Shown piece after piece: positions 41,451-48,033 of a DNA stretch of 48,033 bases (within the stretch, counting starts at the first letter, position 1; each line of letters starts with the position of its first letter). A program made the translations under genes and the position numbers. The notes under the pieces were generated by a model. That model did not search any database. It was given only the letters and a program-made list of their open reading frames with translations, and was not told the DNA's origin. The DNA is from CBDFHV01 sp965247705 (GTDB taxonomy: Bacteria > Pseudomonadota > Alphaproteobacteria > Rhodospirillales > CAMCUA01). The stretch lies in the NCBI GenBank assembly GCA_965247705.1, contig CBDFHV010000043.1, positions 1 to 48,033 of the forward strand, given 5' to 3'.

Positions 41451-41773
41451 CGAACGCCGCCGGACGAAACCTGGATGCCCTTCAGCGCCAATTCCTGCGC
41501 CACCCGCAAGGGACCGTGGCCGGGGTGCTCCAGGGCATGATCGAGCACCGCTTTCTCGACCGCCTCGGAAACCCGGTTGGGATGCGGGCCGCGGGCGCCG
41601 GGCAGCCGGTCGATAAGCCCTTCCGCGCCATAAATCTGGAAGTTGCGCCGGATCTCGTAGAACTGCTGGCGGCTGTAGCCCATGATCCGGCAGGCCTTGG
41701 AGACGTTGTTCATCTCGATGGCCAGCTCGAGCATCGATAGCTTGCGTCGTGCTACTTTATCCTTCGTGGTCAT
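41451..41773 (-). pseudogene. IS481-family transposase, N-terminal part
   Basis: 107 codons from the ATG at 41773, preceded by AGGAGAG. It contains the helix-turn-helix domain (NNVSKACRIMGYSRQQFYEIRRN) and the start of the linker to the catalytic core. It is split from the catalytic part at 37064-37790 by the IS21 element, after GGVR. Confidence 0.9.
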
Positions 41774-41891
41774 GTCGTCTCTCCTGGTGCGGGTTGCGAT
41801 GAAGCGTCAACTCCATCCTACAACCCCCCAGGGGCGGCATGGCCACGCCTCTCAGCGGGCCAAAATGTCAGGTGATTACCGTCTCAGCACA

Positions 41892-41931
41892 CCTAATTGA
41901 CGGACTGCGGCCAGCGCCGTTACCGCCATGA
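41892..41931 (+). pseudogene. last codons of the IS1380-type transposase relic
   Basis: After the CCTAATT duplication the frame continues (R)LIDGLRPAPLPP and stops at 41929-41931, matching the end expected for the relic at 36826-36997. This places the IS481 insertion inside that gene. Confidence 0.75.
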
Positions 41932-42188
41932 TGACGGCCCATCCGCCAGCAGCCAAGTCGCCCGGCAGGACCGGTGTGTCCGCCATCGACCAAGCCACGC
42001 CCTCAGTGCATGAAATCGCCCCTGGACAGCGATTCCCGTCACCAAATCAGCCCGTCCATGAGCCAGGCCCGACTTGGCGTGCCAGATTGGGCCCGAATTG
42101 CCGTGAAAATTGCTTCGTGCTACCGTCATCGTCGGCTTGGGAGAGCCACTTGGGGAATCCCGGGTTAGCAGGGTGCGAATCCAACCCA
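41932..42188. other. non-coding region upstream of the ABC operon
   Basis: The first part is presumably the 3' flank of the IS1380-type relic; GCATGAAATCGCCCC at about 42009-42023 resembles an element end but I cannot prove it. The second part must contain the ABC operon promoter. No gene is recognised, and the open frame running into the ATPase from 41928 is not conserved. Confidence 0.4.
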
Positions 42189-43316
42189 ATGGCAACAAGT
42201 TTGGCCCTTCGCGGTATCGACAAGTTTTTCCCCACGCCCGGAAGTGCGACACCGGTTCAGGTGCTTTTCGATTTCTCTTTTGAAGCGCGACCCGGGGAGT
42301 TTGTCGTCTTCCTCGGTCCGAGCGGCTGCGGCAAGTCGACTGCCTTGCGACTTATCGCGGGGCTTGAGCAACCTCAGGCGGGGGACATCGTAATCGACGG
42401 CCGCGTTGTGAATAACGTACCGCCTGCGCGCAGAAGACTGGCGATGGTTTTCCAGACTTACGCGCTCTTTCCCCACCTCTCCGTCACCGAAAATATCCTC
42501 TTTGGGCTCAAGGTGCGAAGGGTGCCAAAGAAGGAGCGTAATCAGCGCCTTGAAAAAGTGGCAGCGCAGCTTGAACTGACGGACTTTCTCAAGCGGAAGC
42601 CCCTGCAGCTTTCAGGCGGTCAGCGTCAGCGGGTGGCCTTGGGAAGGGCGCTGGTCAGTGGCGCTTCGTTAATCCTTATGGATGAACCGCTCTCAAACCT
42701 TGATGCGAAGCTGCGCCAACAGATGCGGCTCGAGCTTAGGGATCTGCAGCGCAAATTGAGGCTGACGGTCATCTATGTGACGCATGACCAAGTCGAGGCA
42801 ATGACGATGGCGGACCAGGTCGTTGTTATGCGCGAAGGCCGTGTAGACCAGATCGCTGACCCTTGGACGCTGTATCGATTCCCGTGTCGAACAGATGTGG
42901 CGAGATTCATTGGTTCTCCTCCAATGAATCTCATTCCATGCCAGGTTACCGAAGAAGGGTTGCAGGTCACAGGCTCGAGGCACGACATTGCCCTCGATCA
43001 CCGTGGCTTGGAAACCGGCCGTATGGTCTTCCTTGGCGTTCGGTCCGAAGATATCCTTCTTGACCAGGGCGAGGTTGGTTTCGATGCGCGCCTGGAATCA
43101 GTTGAACTGTTGGGCGCTGACCAGCTCGCCCGACTCGATATCGGCGCAGATGTTCCACTGATTGCCCGAGTGCACACCGCCGTAAGACTTGAAGAAGGCC
43201 GTCGTTGCCGCCTCGGGCTCCGGGCCGAGGATATCCATTTGTTCGACGCCGGCAACGGCGAACGGATTGAGAATTTCCGCGACCAAGCTGCAAGTTCCCC
43301 GATCGCCGGAAATTAA
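42189..43316 (+). CDS. ABC transporter ATP-binding protein (MalK/UgpC type)
   Basis: 375 residues. Walker A GPSGCGKST (43-51), Q loop VFQTYALFPH, signature LSGGQRQRVA (141-150), Walker B LILMDEP (161-167) and switch His in YVTHDQ. A C-terminal TOBE/MalK regulatory domain follows (LGVRSEDILL, LGLRAEDIHLFD). It energises the permeases at 45574-47352. The ATG at 42189 is where homology begins. Being first in the operon is less common; the ATPase is often last in ugp-like operons. Confidence 0.9.
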   Translation: MATSLALRGIDKFFPTPGSATPVQVLFDFSFEARPGEFVVFLGPSGCGKSTALRLIAGLEQPQAGDIVIDGRVVNNVPPARRRLAMVFQTYALFPHLSVTENILFGLKVRRVPKKERNQRLEKVAAQLELTDFLKRKPLQLSGGQRQRVALGRALVSGASLILMDEPLSNLDAKLRQQMRLELRDLQRKLRLTVIYVTHDQVEAMTMADQVVVMREGRVDQIADPWTLYRFPCRTDVARFIGSPPMNLIPCQVTEEGLQVTGSRHDIALDHRGLETGRMVFLGVRSEDILLDQGEVGFDARLESVELLGADQLARLDIGADVPLIARVHTAVRLEEGRRCRLGLRAEDIHLFDAGNGERIENFRDQAASSPIAGN

Positions 43317-43355
43317 GAACGCGACAGCGTACAACAACCAAAGGAGCACCTTCAT

Positions 43356-44639
43356 ATGATGACGTCTCGAGGATTCAGAAAGAGCATTCGCCGCACACTG
43401 GCCGCGTCCGCGATACTGGCGGGGGCGTCCGTTTCAACCCCGGCGACGGCGGTGGATATAACACTGCTTTACCCAATAGCGGTGGGTGGCCCGCTTGAGG
43501 CGGCAATTAATGGCCTGGTTGCAGACTTCGAGGCTGCGCATCCCTCAATCGACGTCGATGCCGTCTACGCCGGCGGCTACAAGGATGTGAGAGTGGCGGC
43601 ACAAGCCTCCATTGAAGGTGGTGACCCGCCAGCGGCGGCCCTGTTGCAGGCCAACCAGATGTTCGAGCTGGTTGAGGAAGGCCTAATTACGCCGTTCGAC
43701 GACTTCGTCAAGACCGCGGAAGACAAGAAATGGCTAAACAGCTTCTATCCGGGATTCATGGAGAACGGCCGCGATGCCGACGGCAAGACATGGGGCATCC
43801 CGTTTCAGCGTTCGACCGCTGTGCAGCTATGGAATAAGGAGTTGTTCAAGAGAGCGGGGTTGGATCCTGATCACCCACCTGAGACGTGGGACGAACTGGT
43901 AAAAATAGCGACTCAGGTTCAACAGAAGACCGATGCGTCGTGGGGCATCGGAATTCATTCCTCTTCGAGCTGGATGTTCCAGTCGCTGGCAATCCAGAGC
44001 GGTATCACCCTGTCGAAACCCGATGGCAAGGGTGTAAACTTTTCGCACCCCGCCGCCATTGAAGCTCTGAAGTGGTATGCGGACCTTTCCCTCGTGCACA
44101 AGGTACAGGCACCGGGCGTTATCGCATACGGAACCCTGAACCAGGCTTTCGTACAGGGCAAGTTCGCGATCGCCTGGCAGAGCACCGGAAGTCTCACAAA
44201 CTTGCGGAAGAACACGAAGTTTGATTTTGGCGTCAGTATGTTGCCTGCAAACAAGCGACGTGGGGCCGCGACCGGTGGCGCAAACCTCTACATATTCTCG
44301 GGTGCTCCCAAGGACGAGCAGCTTGCCGCTTTCGAGCTGATCAAGTTCCTCACCCACCCTGCACAGGCTGCCAGGTGGACTGTGGCAACGGGATACATAG
44401 CGCCCACGCCGGAAGCATGGGAGACCGATCAGCTAAGGAAGTACGTCGCGGAATTCGATGGCGCGTCCGTCGCCAGGGATCAGCTTAAGTTCGCTGATCG
44501 GGAGTTCTCGTCTTATAAGCATGGCCGTGTGTACGGTCTCCTCAACAAAGCCGTTCAGGAGGCTATCACGGGCCAGAATGAGCCAGAAGTCATCCTGAAA
44601 CGAGTCCAAAAGGAGGCCGACGCAATTCTGGCTCAATAA
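43356..44639 (+). CDS. extracellular solute-binding protein, family 1 (UgpB-like)
   Basis: 427 residues with a Sec signal peptide (MMTSRGFRKSIRRTLAASAI then ATAVD, cleavage near residue 32) after an AAGGAG ribosome-binding site. Family text: EAAINGLVADFEAAHPSIDVDAVYAGGYKDV and GIPFQRSTAVQLWNKELFKRAGLDPDHPPETWDEL, close to glycerol-3-phosphate and oligosaccharide binding proteins. It delivers solute to the permease pair downstream. The 99-bp MITE starts 2 bp after its stop. Confidence 0.92.
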   Translation: MMTSRGFRKSIRRTLAASAILAGASVSTPATAVDITLLYPIAVGGPLEAAINGLVADFEAAHPSIDVDAVYAGGYKDVRVAAQASIEGGDPPAAALLQANQMFELVEEGLITPFDDFVKTAEDKKWLNSFYPGFMENGRDADGKTWGIPFQRSTAVQLWNKELFKRAGLDPDHPPETWDELVKIATQVQQKTDASWGIGIHSSSSWMFQSLAIQSGITLSKPDGKGVNFSHPAAIEALKWYADLSLVHKVQAPGVIAYGTLNQAFVQGKFAIAWQSTGSLTNLRKNTKFDFGVSMLPANKRRGAATGGANLYIFSGAPKDEQLAAFELIKFLTHPAQAARWTVATGYIAPTPEAWETDQLRKYVAEFDGASVARDQLKFADREFSSYKHGRVYGLLNKAVQEAITGQNEPEVILKRVQKEADAILAQ

Positions 44640-44641
44640 CG

Positions 44642-44740
44642 CTAGTGTTGCGATTCTAACATTTGGTTCCTGAGCCCGGGGGTGAAGGTCGCAGTTTGCG
44701 TAGATTTAATGGGAACGAAATGTCTCGATCGGAACACTAG
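44642..44740. repeat. 99-bp MITE, copy 2
   Basis: Same sequence as 19532-19630 apart from one base. It lies between the binding-protein stop and the MBL-fold gene, inside the operon. With its CTAG-bounded inverted ends it could form a hairpin in the mRNA and affect expression of downstream genes. Confidence 0.88.
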
Positions 44741-44752
44741 ACGGTCTTCAAG

Positions 44753-45574
44753 ATGTTGAAGTTACATGTCGTGGGGAACTCGGCTGCTGGTCCGTGTAAC
44801 GGCTCAGCCTGCACGGGCTATGTCGTGTCGACACGGAGCAGCCGGTTCCTCGTTGACTGCGGACCTGGTGTTGCGACCGCTGTTGGTCGCACGCTAGATC
44901 CCATCGACCTCAACGCTGTGATTATCACGCATCTGCATGCCGATCACTGCTATGACTTGCTTCCATTCGCCATGAGTCTTCGGGTCAGGCATGGCATATC
45001 GTCTCGTCAGTTGTTCGATTCGGCGGGCGTTGACGGTCCTGAAATGCCCCGTGCCATACCGGTTTACTTACGTTCTGGCGGTAGGGCGCTCATTGAGAAG
45101 TTGGAATCTCACTTTCCCGTATCCTCGCCGGCGCCCTTCGACACGATTACGGGCGGTGTCCTCGACTTCCAGGAGCGTTCCGGCACGAAACCTATTGAAG
45201 TGGGTGACATTCTTGTTGAACCTTTTGCCGTTCAGCATTCCATTCCCGCCGAAGGATTGGCGATTAGTGATGGTACGACGCGTCTGGTATTCACCGGTGA
45301 CACAGGTCTGTTTGATGGGTTGGTCTCGGCCTGCGCTGGCGCGGATGCGATCCTCGCCGAGGCTACTCTTGCGGAGGGAATCAACGAAAGACGCAACCAC
45401 ATGTCGGCTGCCGATGCGGGCGCTCTGGCCAGGCGATCGGGGGTCGAGGTCTTGATTTTGACGCACTTTCTCGGGGCTGGGGAAGATACTCGCTCCAGAG
45501 CAGTGGAACAGGCACGCCAGGAGTTCTCGGGCAATATTTTGATAGCGAATACCGGCCAGAGCATCGACTTGTGA
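44753..45574 (+). CDS. metallo-beta-lactamase-fold hydrolase
   Basis: 273 residues. The metal motif is ITHLHADH (H60, H62, D64, H65). Later ligands are H in VQHSIP, D in FTGDTGLFDG, and H in ILTHFLG. The overall pattern (FLVDCGPGVATAVGR, NHMSAADAGALARRSGVE) matches the RNase Z/PhnP phosphodiesterase branch more than beta-lactamases. It probably hydrolyses a phosphodiester or ester that the transporter brings in. Its stop overlaps the permease start as TGATG, so it is translationally coupled to the importer. This pairing makes a glycerophosphodiester or cyclic phosphate plausible. Confidence 0.85.
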   Translation: MLKLHVVGNSAAGPCNGSACTGYVVSTRSSRFLVDCGPGVATAVGRTLDPIDLNAVIITHLHADHCYDLLPFAMSLRVRHGISSRQLFDSAGVDGPEMPRAIPVYLRSGGRALIEKLESHFPVSSPAPFDTITGGVLDFQERSGTKPIEVGDILVEPFAVQHSIPAEGLAISDGTTRLVFTGDTGLFDGLVSACAGADAILAEATLAEGINERRNHMSAADAGALARRSGVEVLILTHFLGAGEDTRSRAVEQARQEFSGNILIANTGQSIDL

Positions 45575-46515
45575 TGGCGGTGCCTTCAGATGCAGGTATG
45601 GCTCCGCCGGAACGAGATTTTCTGCCGCCTAAGCGCCGCCTCCTACCGGATTTAGGCCGTATCCCGAACCCCGTCTTCGCGTGGCTCGTCGTACTGCCGG
45701 CGATCCTGGGCCTGGCTGCATTCTCGATCATCCCGATGGCATCCGGGTTGTGGAGGAGCTTGCAGGACCCCGGCGTTGGCAGTGGCATGGGTCTTTTCTA
45801 CTATGATCAAATGATCAACGACTCGGTCTTCAGGATCGCCTTAAAAAACAATCTCATCTTTGCCGCGATTACTGTTCCAGTTAGTCTGGCATTGGCGATG
45901 CTCATGGCTATTTTGGTGAATCGCCAATTCCGTGGCCGTAGCTTGGTTCGACTCGCCCTCTTCACGCCGGCAATGCTCCCTACGGTGGGTGCGGCTGCTA
46001 TCTGGCTGTTTATGTATCAGCCAGACTTCGGGGTTATCAATGCAGTTCTCGAGTCCCTTGGCTTTCAACGGCTGAATCTTTTGGGCCAGCCAACGACGGT
46101 GTTGCCTGCGTTGATGGTCGTCATGGTGTGGAAAGAGGCGGGTTTCTTCATGCTACTTTACTTGGCGGCTTTACAGTCGATTCCGGAAGATCTCAATGAG
46201 GCGGCCACGTTAGAAGGCGCGGGGGAATGGTATCGGTTTCGGCGGGTTACATTCCCATTGCTTATGCCGATGTCTTTGTTCGCGTCGATCGTCGCGGTAG
46301 CTAACGGTTTTAAACACATCGATTTTCTATTCATCATGACAAATGGAGGGCCCGTCAACGCCAGCAACCTTCTACTTTATCATATCTGGGAGTCCGCCTT
46401 CGTTCATCGCCGACCTGAATATGCCGCGGCCGTCACGGTCGTCCTTGTGTCGATTCTCGTGGTTCTGGCGGTGGTTCAGATTCGTGCTCTGGATCGCCGA
46501 ATCCACTACCGATAG
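45574..46515 (+). CDS. ABC transporter permease 1 (MalF/UgpA type)
   Basis: 313 residues with six membrane segments. The first follows a cytosolic N-terminus of about 35 residues (VFAWLVVLPAILGLAAFSII). The EAA loop is EDLNEAATLEGAGEWYRFRRVTFPLL. The ATG at 45574 overlaps the preceding stop; a GTG three bases earlier is also in frame. It forms the channel with permease 2. Confidence 0.9.
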   Translation: MAVPSDAGMAPPERDFLPPKRRLLPDLGRIPNPVFAWLVVLPAILGLAAFSIIPMASGLWRSLQDPGVGSGMGLFYYDQMINDSVFRIALKNNLIFAAITVPVSLALAMLMAILVNRQFRGRSLVRLALFTPAMLPTVGAAAIWLFMYQPDFGVINAVLESLGFQRLNLLGQPTTVLPALMVVMVWKEAGFFMLLYLAALQSIPEDLNEAATLEGAGEWYRFRRVTFPLLMPMSLFASIVAVANGFKHIDFLFIMTNGGPVNASNLLLYHIWESAFVHRRPEYAAAVTVVLVSILVVLAVVQIRALDRRIHYR

Positions 46516-46524
46516 GGATCTGAT

Positions 46525-47352
46525 ATGTACCATCGCGAATGGGTGGACAGGCTCTTTGGTGGCCTCCGGTCGTCAGGAACCTGGATGCTGGGGGTACTCT
46601 GGATTGTCCCGCTGGCGTACATATTTTGGGCAGGCTTTCGTAATCCTCAGGTTGCGCTGTCACTTGACATAACCAGTGGCTGGACGTTCGACAACCTCTT
46701 GTTCGTTTGGAACGCAGCTCCGTTTGGTCGGTATTATTTCAATACGACTGTGCTGGTTATCGGCTTGTCCACGACCCAGATTGTACTGGGATCGCTCGCG
46801 GCTTATGGCTTCGCGCGGTTTAATTTTCCGGGACGCGAGGTGCTCTTTCTATTTGTACTGCTTCAACTGATGATTTTTCCAGAGATCTTGCTGCTGGAGA
46901 ATTTTCGGTTGGTATCTTCCCTGGGACTTTACAACACCATTCCGGGCATCGGTATTGTCTATGCGGCGAGCGCATTTGCCATTTTTCTCATTCGGCAGGC
47001 CTTTCGCGGCGTTCCCAAGGAACTGGTGGAGGCAGCGGAGGTCGAGGGTGCTTCGCGATTGGCTATCTTGTGGAAGGTGTATGTTCCTGCGGCGCGACCT
47101 TCAATCGCGGCCTTCGCGCTTATGTCGATAAGTTCACACTGGAATAATTTCCTTTGGCCCTTGGTAATCACCCGGTCGCCGGAGGCAAGACCAGTTACGG
47201 TTGGAATCGCGCGATATCTGTCACCAGATACGGGGATAGATATCGCGACCCTGTCCGCTGGAACGGTAATCGTTGTCGGTCCGTTGCTGATTTTTTTCTT
47301 GATATTTCAGCGTAAATTTATTCGAAGCTTCCTGCGGTCGGAAATAACGTGA
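46525..47352 (+). CDS. ABC transporter permease 2 (MalG/UgpE type)
   Basis: 275 residues with six membrane segments. The EAA loop is VPKELVEAAEVEGASRLAILWKVYVPAARP. It is preceded by permease 1 with a 9-bp gap and closes the operon. Base composition here is visibly more AT-rich than in the catabolic clusters, with codons such as TTT, GTT and ATT common. Confidence 0.9.
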   Translation: MYHREWVDRLFGGLRSSGTWMLGVLWIVPLAYIFWAGFRNPQVALSLDITSGWTFDNLLFVWNAAPFGRYYFNTTVLVIGLSTTQIVLGSLAAYGFARFNFPGREVLFLFVLLQLMIFPEILLLENFRLVSSLGLYNTIPGIGIVYAASAFAIFLIRQAFRGVPKELVEAAEVEGASRLAILWKVYVPAARPSIAAFALMSISSHWNNFLWPLVITRSPEARPVTVGIARYLSPDTGIDIATLSAGTVIVVGPLLIFFLIFQRKFIRSFLRSEIT

Positions 47353-47402
47353 TACAGAAGAGTATTGCTGTCCAAGTATATTGCCGCGAAACGAGCACGT
47401 AA

Positions 47403-48033
47403 TACATTGAGCCGATTGACATTGGAGCAACCAGTAATTTTGCCATAAGATGTCCACCTTTCACCTGTTTCATCGGCAGCACTCTGATCTGGCTGTTCGA
47501 ACTGTTCTTCATGCCGAGCCGATGGGCGGGGCCGATCCGGCGCATGCACTTCCTTGCGGTCATCTTGGTCAAGGTGCTGACGCTCTGCTTAATCATCGTT
47601 GCGGCCACGATGTTCAGCCGCGTCGTCCTGCACGGCGAATTCGACCCGGCGATATTCTTCGACCCGGTGTTCTTACAGATGGCCGGTTACATGTTTCTCG
47701 TGGTCCTGACTGTCGTCATCGCGGTTCAAGTGGTCCGGCTTATCGGCGGACGGGTGCTGATCAACTTCATCCTCGGCAAGTACCACCGTCCGCTGCGCGA
47801 GGAGCGCATCTTCATGTTCCTCGATCTCGCCGGCTCGACCCCGCTGGCCGAGCGGCTCGGCGACGTAAGGGTGCAGACTCTGATCACCCGGTTCTTCTTC
47901 GACACCAACGAGCCCATCCTCGAGTTCGGCGGCGAGGTCCATCGCTACGTCGGCGCGATCGAGCGGGCGATCCGGTGCTACTTCACGATCGCGGAGAAAA
48001 TGCGGGAGAAGGCGCCAGACTACGAAGCGGAGT
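47403..48033 (+). pseudogene. class III adenylate/guanylate cyclase, partial and apparently damaged
   Basis: The open frame runs to the window end. From about 47466 it reads FIGSTLIWLFELFFMPSRW, then several membrane segments, then the cyclase start REERIFMFLDLAGSTPLAERLG, with the first metal-binding Asp (FLDLAGST). FGGEVHRYVG should be followed by DEVIVTWP carrying the second metal-binding Asp. Instead it continues AIERAIRCYFTIAEKMREK, as if a short in-frame segment had been deleted. No convincing start codon or conserved N-terminus precedes 47466, and upstream codons to the stop at 47400 look unrelated. So it is probably 5'-truncated as well. Confidence 0.7.

Larger units (their letters stand above)
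36998..41891 (-). mobile_element. IS481-family element carrying nested IS21 and IS1595 elements
   Basis: The ends are 26-bp imperfect inverted repeats: TGTACAGATAGGGTATTCAC from the left and TGTGCTGAGACGGTAATCAC from the right. A 7-bp target duplication, CCTAATT, lies at 36991-36997 and 41892-41898. Without the nested DNA the element is about 1234 bp, normal for IS481. Its transposase gene runs on the minus strand and is split by the IS21 element. Confidence 0.92.

Noticed and set aside
41928..42188. 87-residue N-terminal extension of the ABC ATPase
   Set aside because: No homology and no ribosome-binding site; the canonical ATPase N-terminus begins at 42189.
1..48033. CRISPR array or phage region
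   Set aside because: No regularly spaced short direct repeats and no capsid, terminase, tail or phage integrase genes were seen.

Overview
The window looks like a GC-rich alphaproteobacterial chromosome or large replicon. The gene set (DAO-type oxidases, TRAP transporter, hydantoinase A/B, many two-component proteins) and the IS families suggest a Rhodospirillales- or Rhizobiales-like host; that taxonomic guess is inference, since there is no rRNA or core marker here. No tRNA, rRNA or CRISPR array was seen.

Layout. 1-1193: the 5' part of an IS1380-family element cut by the window edge. 1194-5828: a two-component cluster (hybrid kinase plus CheY-like regulator, a divergent OmpR-type regulator with no phosphorylation site, and a PAS kinase). 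5973-19224: a catabolic region with a DMT transporter, quinone oxidoreductase, FAD amine oxidase, DapA-family lyase, TRAP transporter (dctP divergent from dctQM), aldo/keto reductase, a frameshifted CoA-transferase, a MaoC pair split by a 265-bp palindromic mobile repeat, two tandem tautomerases and a class III aminotransferase. 19366-21236: a relic of a second dapA-like gene, a 99-bp MITE and a complete IS1380-family element. 21606-32656: an ATP-grasp enzyme, an orphan XRE regulator, a PLP fold-III decarboxylase and FAD oxidase operon, and a divergent oxidase-hyuA-hyuB-enolase-superfamily operon. This second catabolic block probably works on an N-substituted or D-amino acid, hydantoin or oxoproline type compound.

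32674-36733: a HigBA/RelE-type toxin-antitoxin locus whose toxin gene was hit twice, 5 bp apart, by two different IS1380-family elements. Promoter and start codon now lie about 3.35 kb from the rest of the toxin gene. 36826-41931: four nested elements. An IS1595 element sits in istA of an IS21 element, which sits in the transposase of an IS481 element, which sits in an IS1380-type transposase relic. Target duplications for the inner three layers can be read directly, and removing each layer restores the reading frame exactly.

42189-47352: a carbohydrate- or glycerophosphate-type ABC importer operon with an embedded metallo-beta-lactamase-fold hydrolase and a second copy of the 99-bp MITE. It looks lower in GC than the rest and is probably acquired. 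47403-48033: the start of a membrane class III nucleotide cyclase that seems 5'-truncated and lacks part of its catalytic core.

The strongest observations are reconstructions of ancestral genes by removing mobile elements. They show recent heavy insertion-sequence activity, an inactivated toxin, and a MaoC pair with one apparently catalytically dead subunit.
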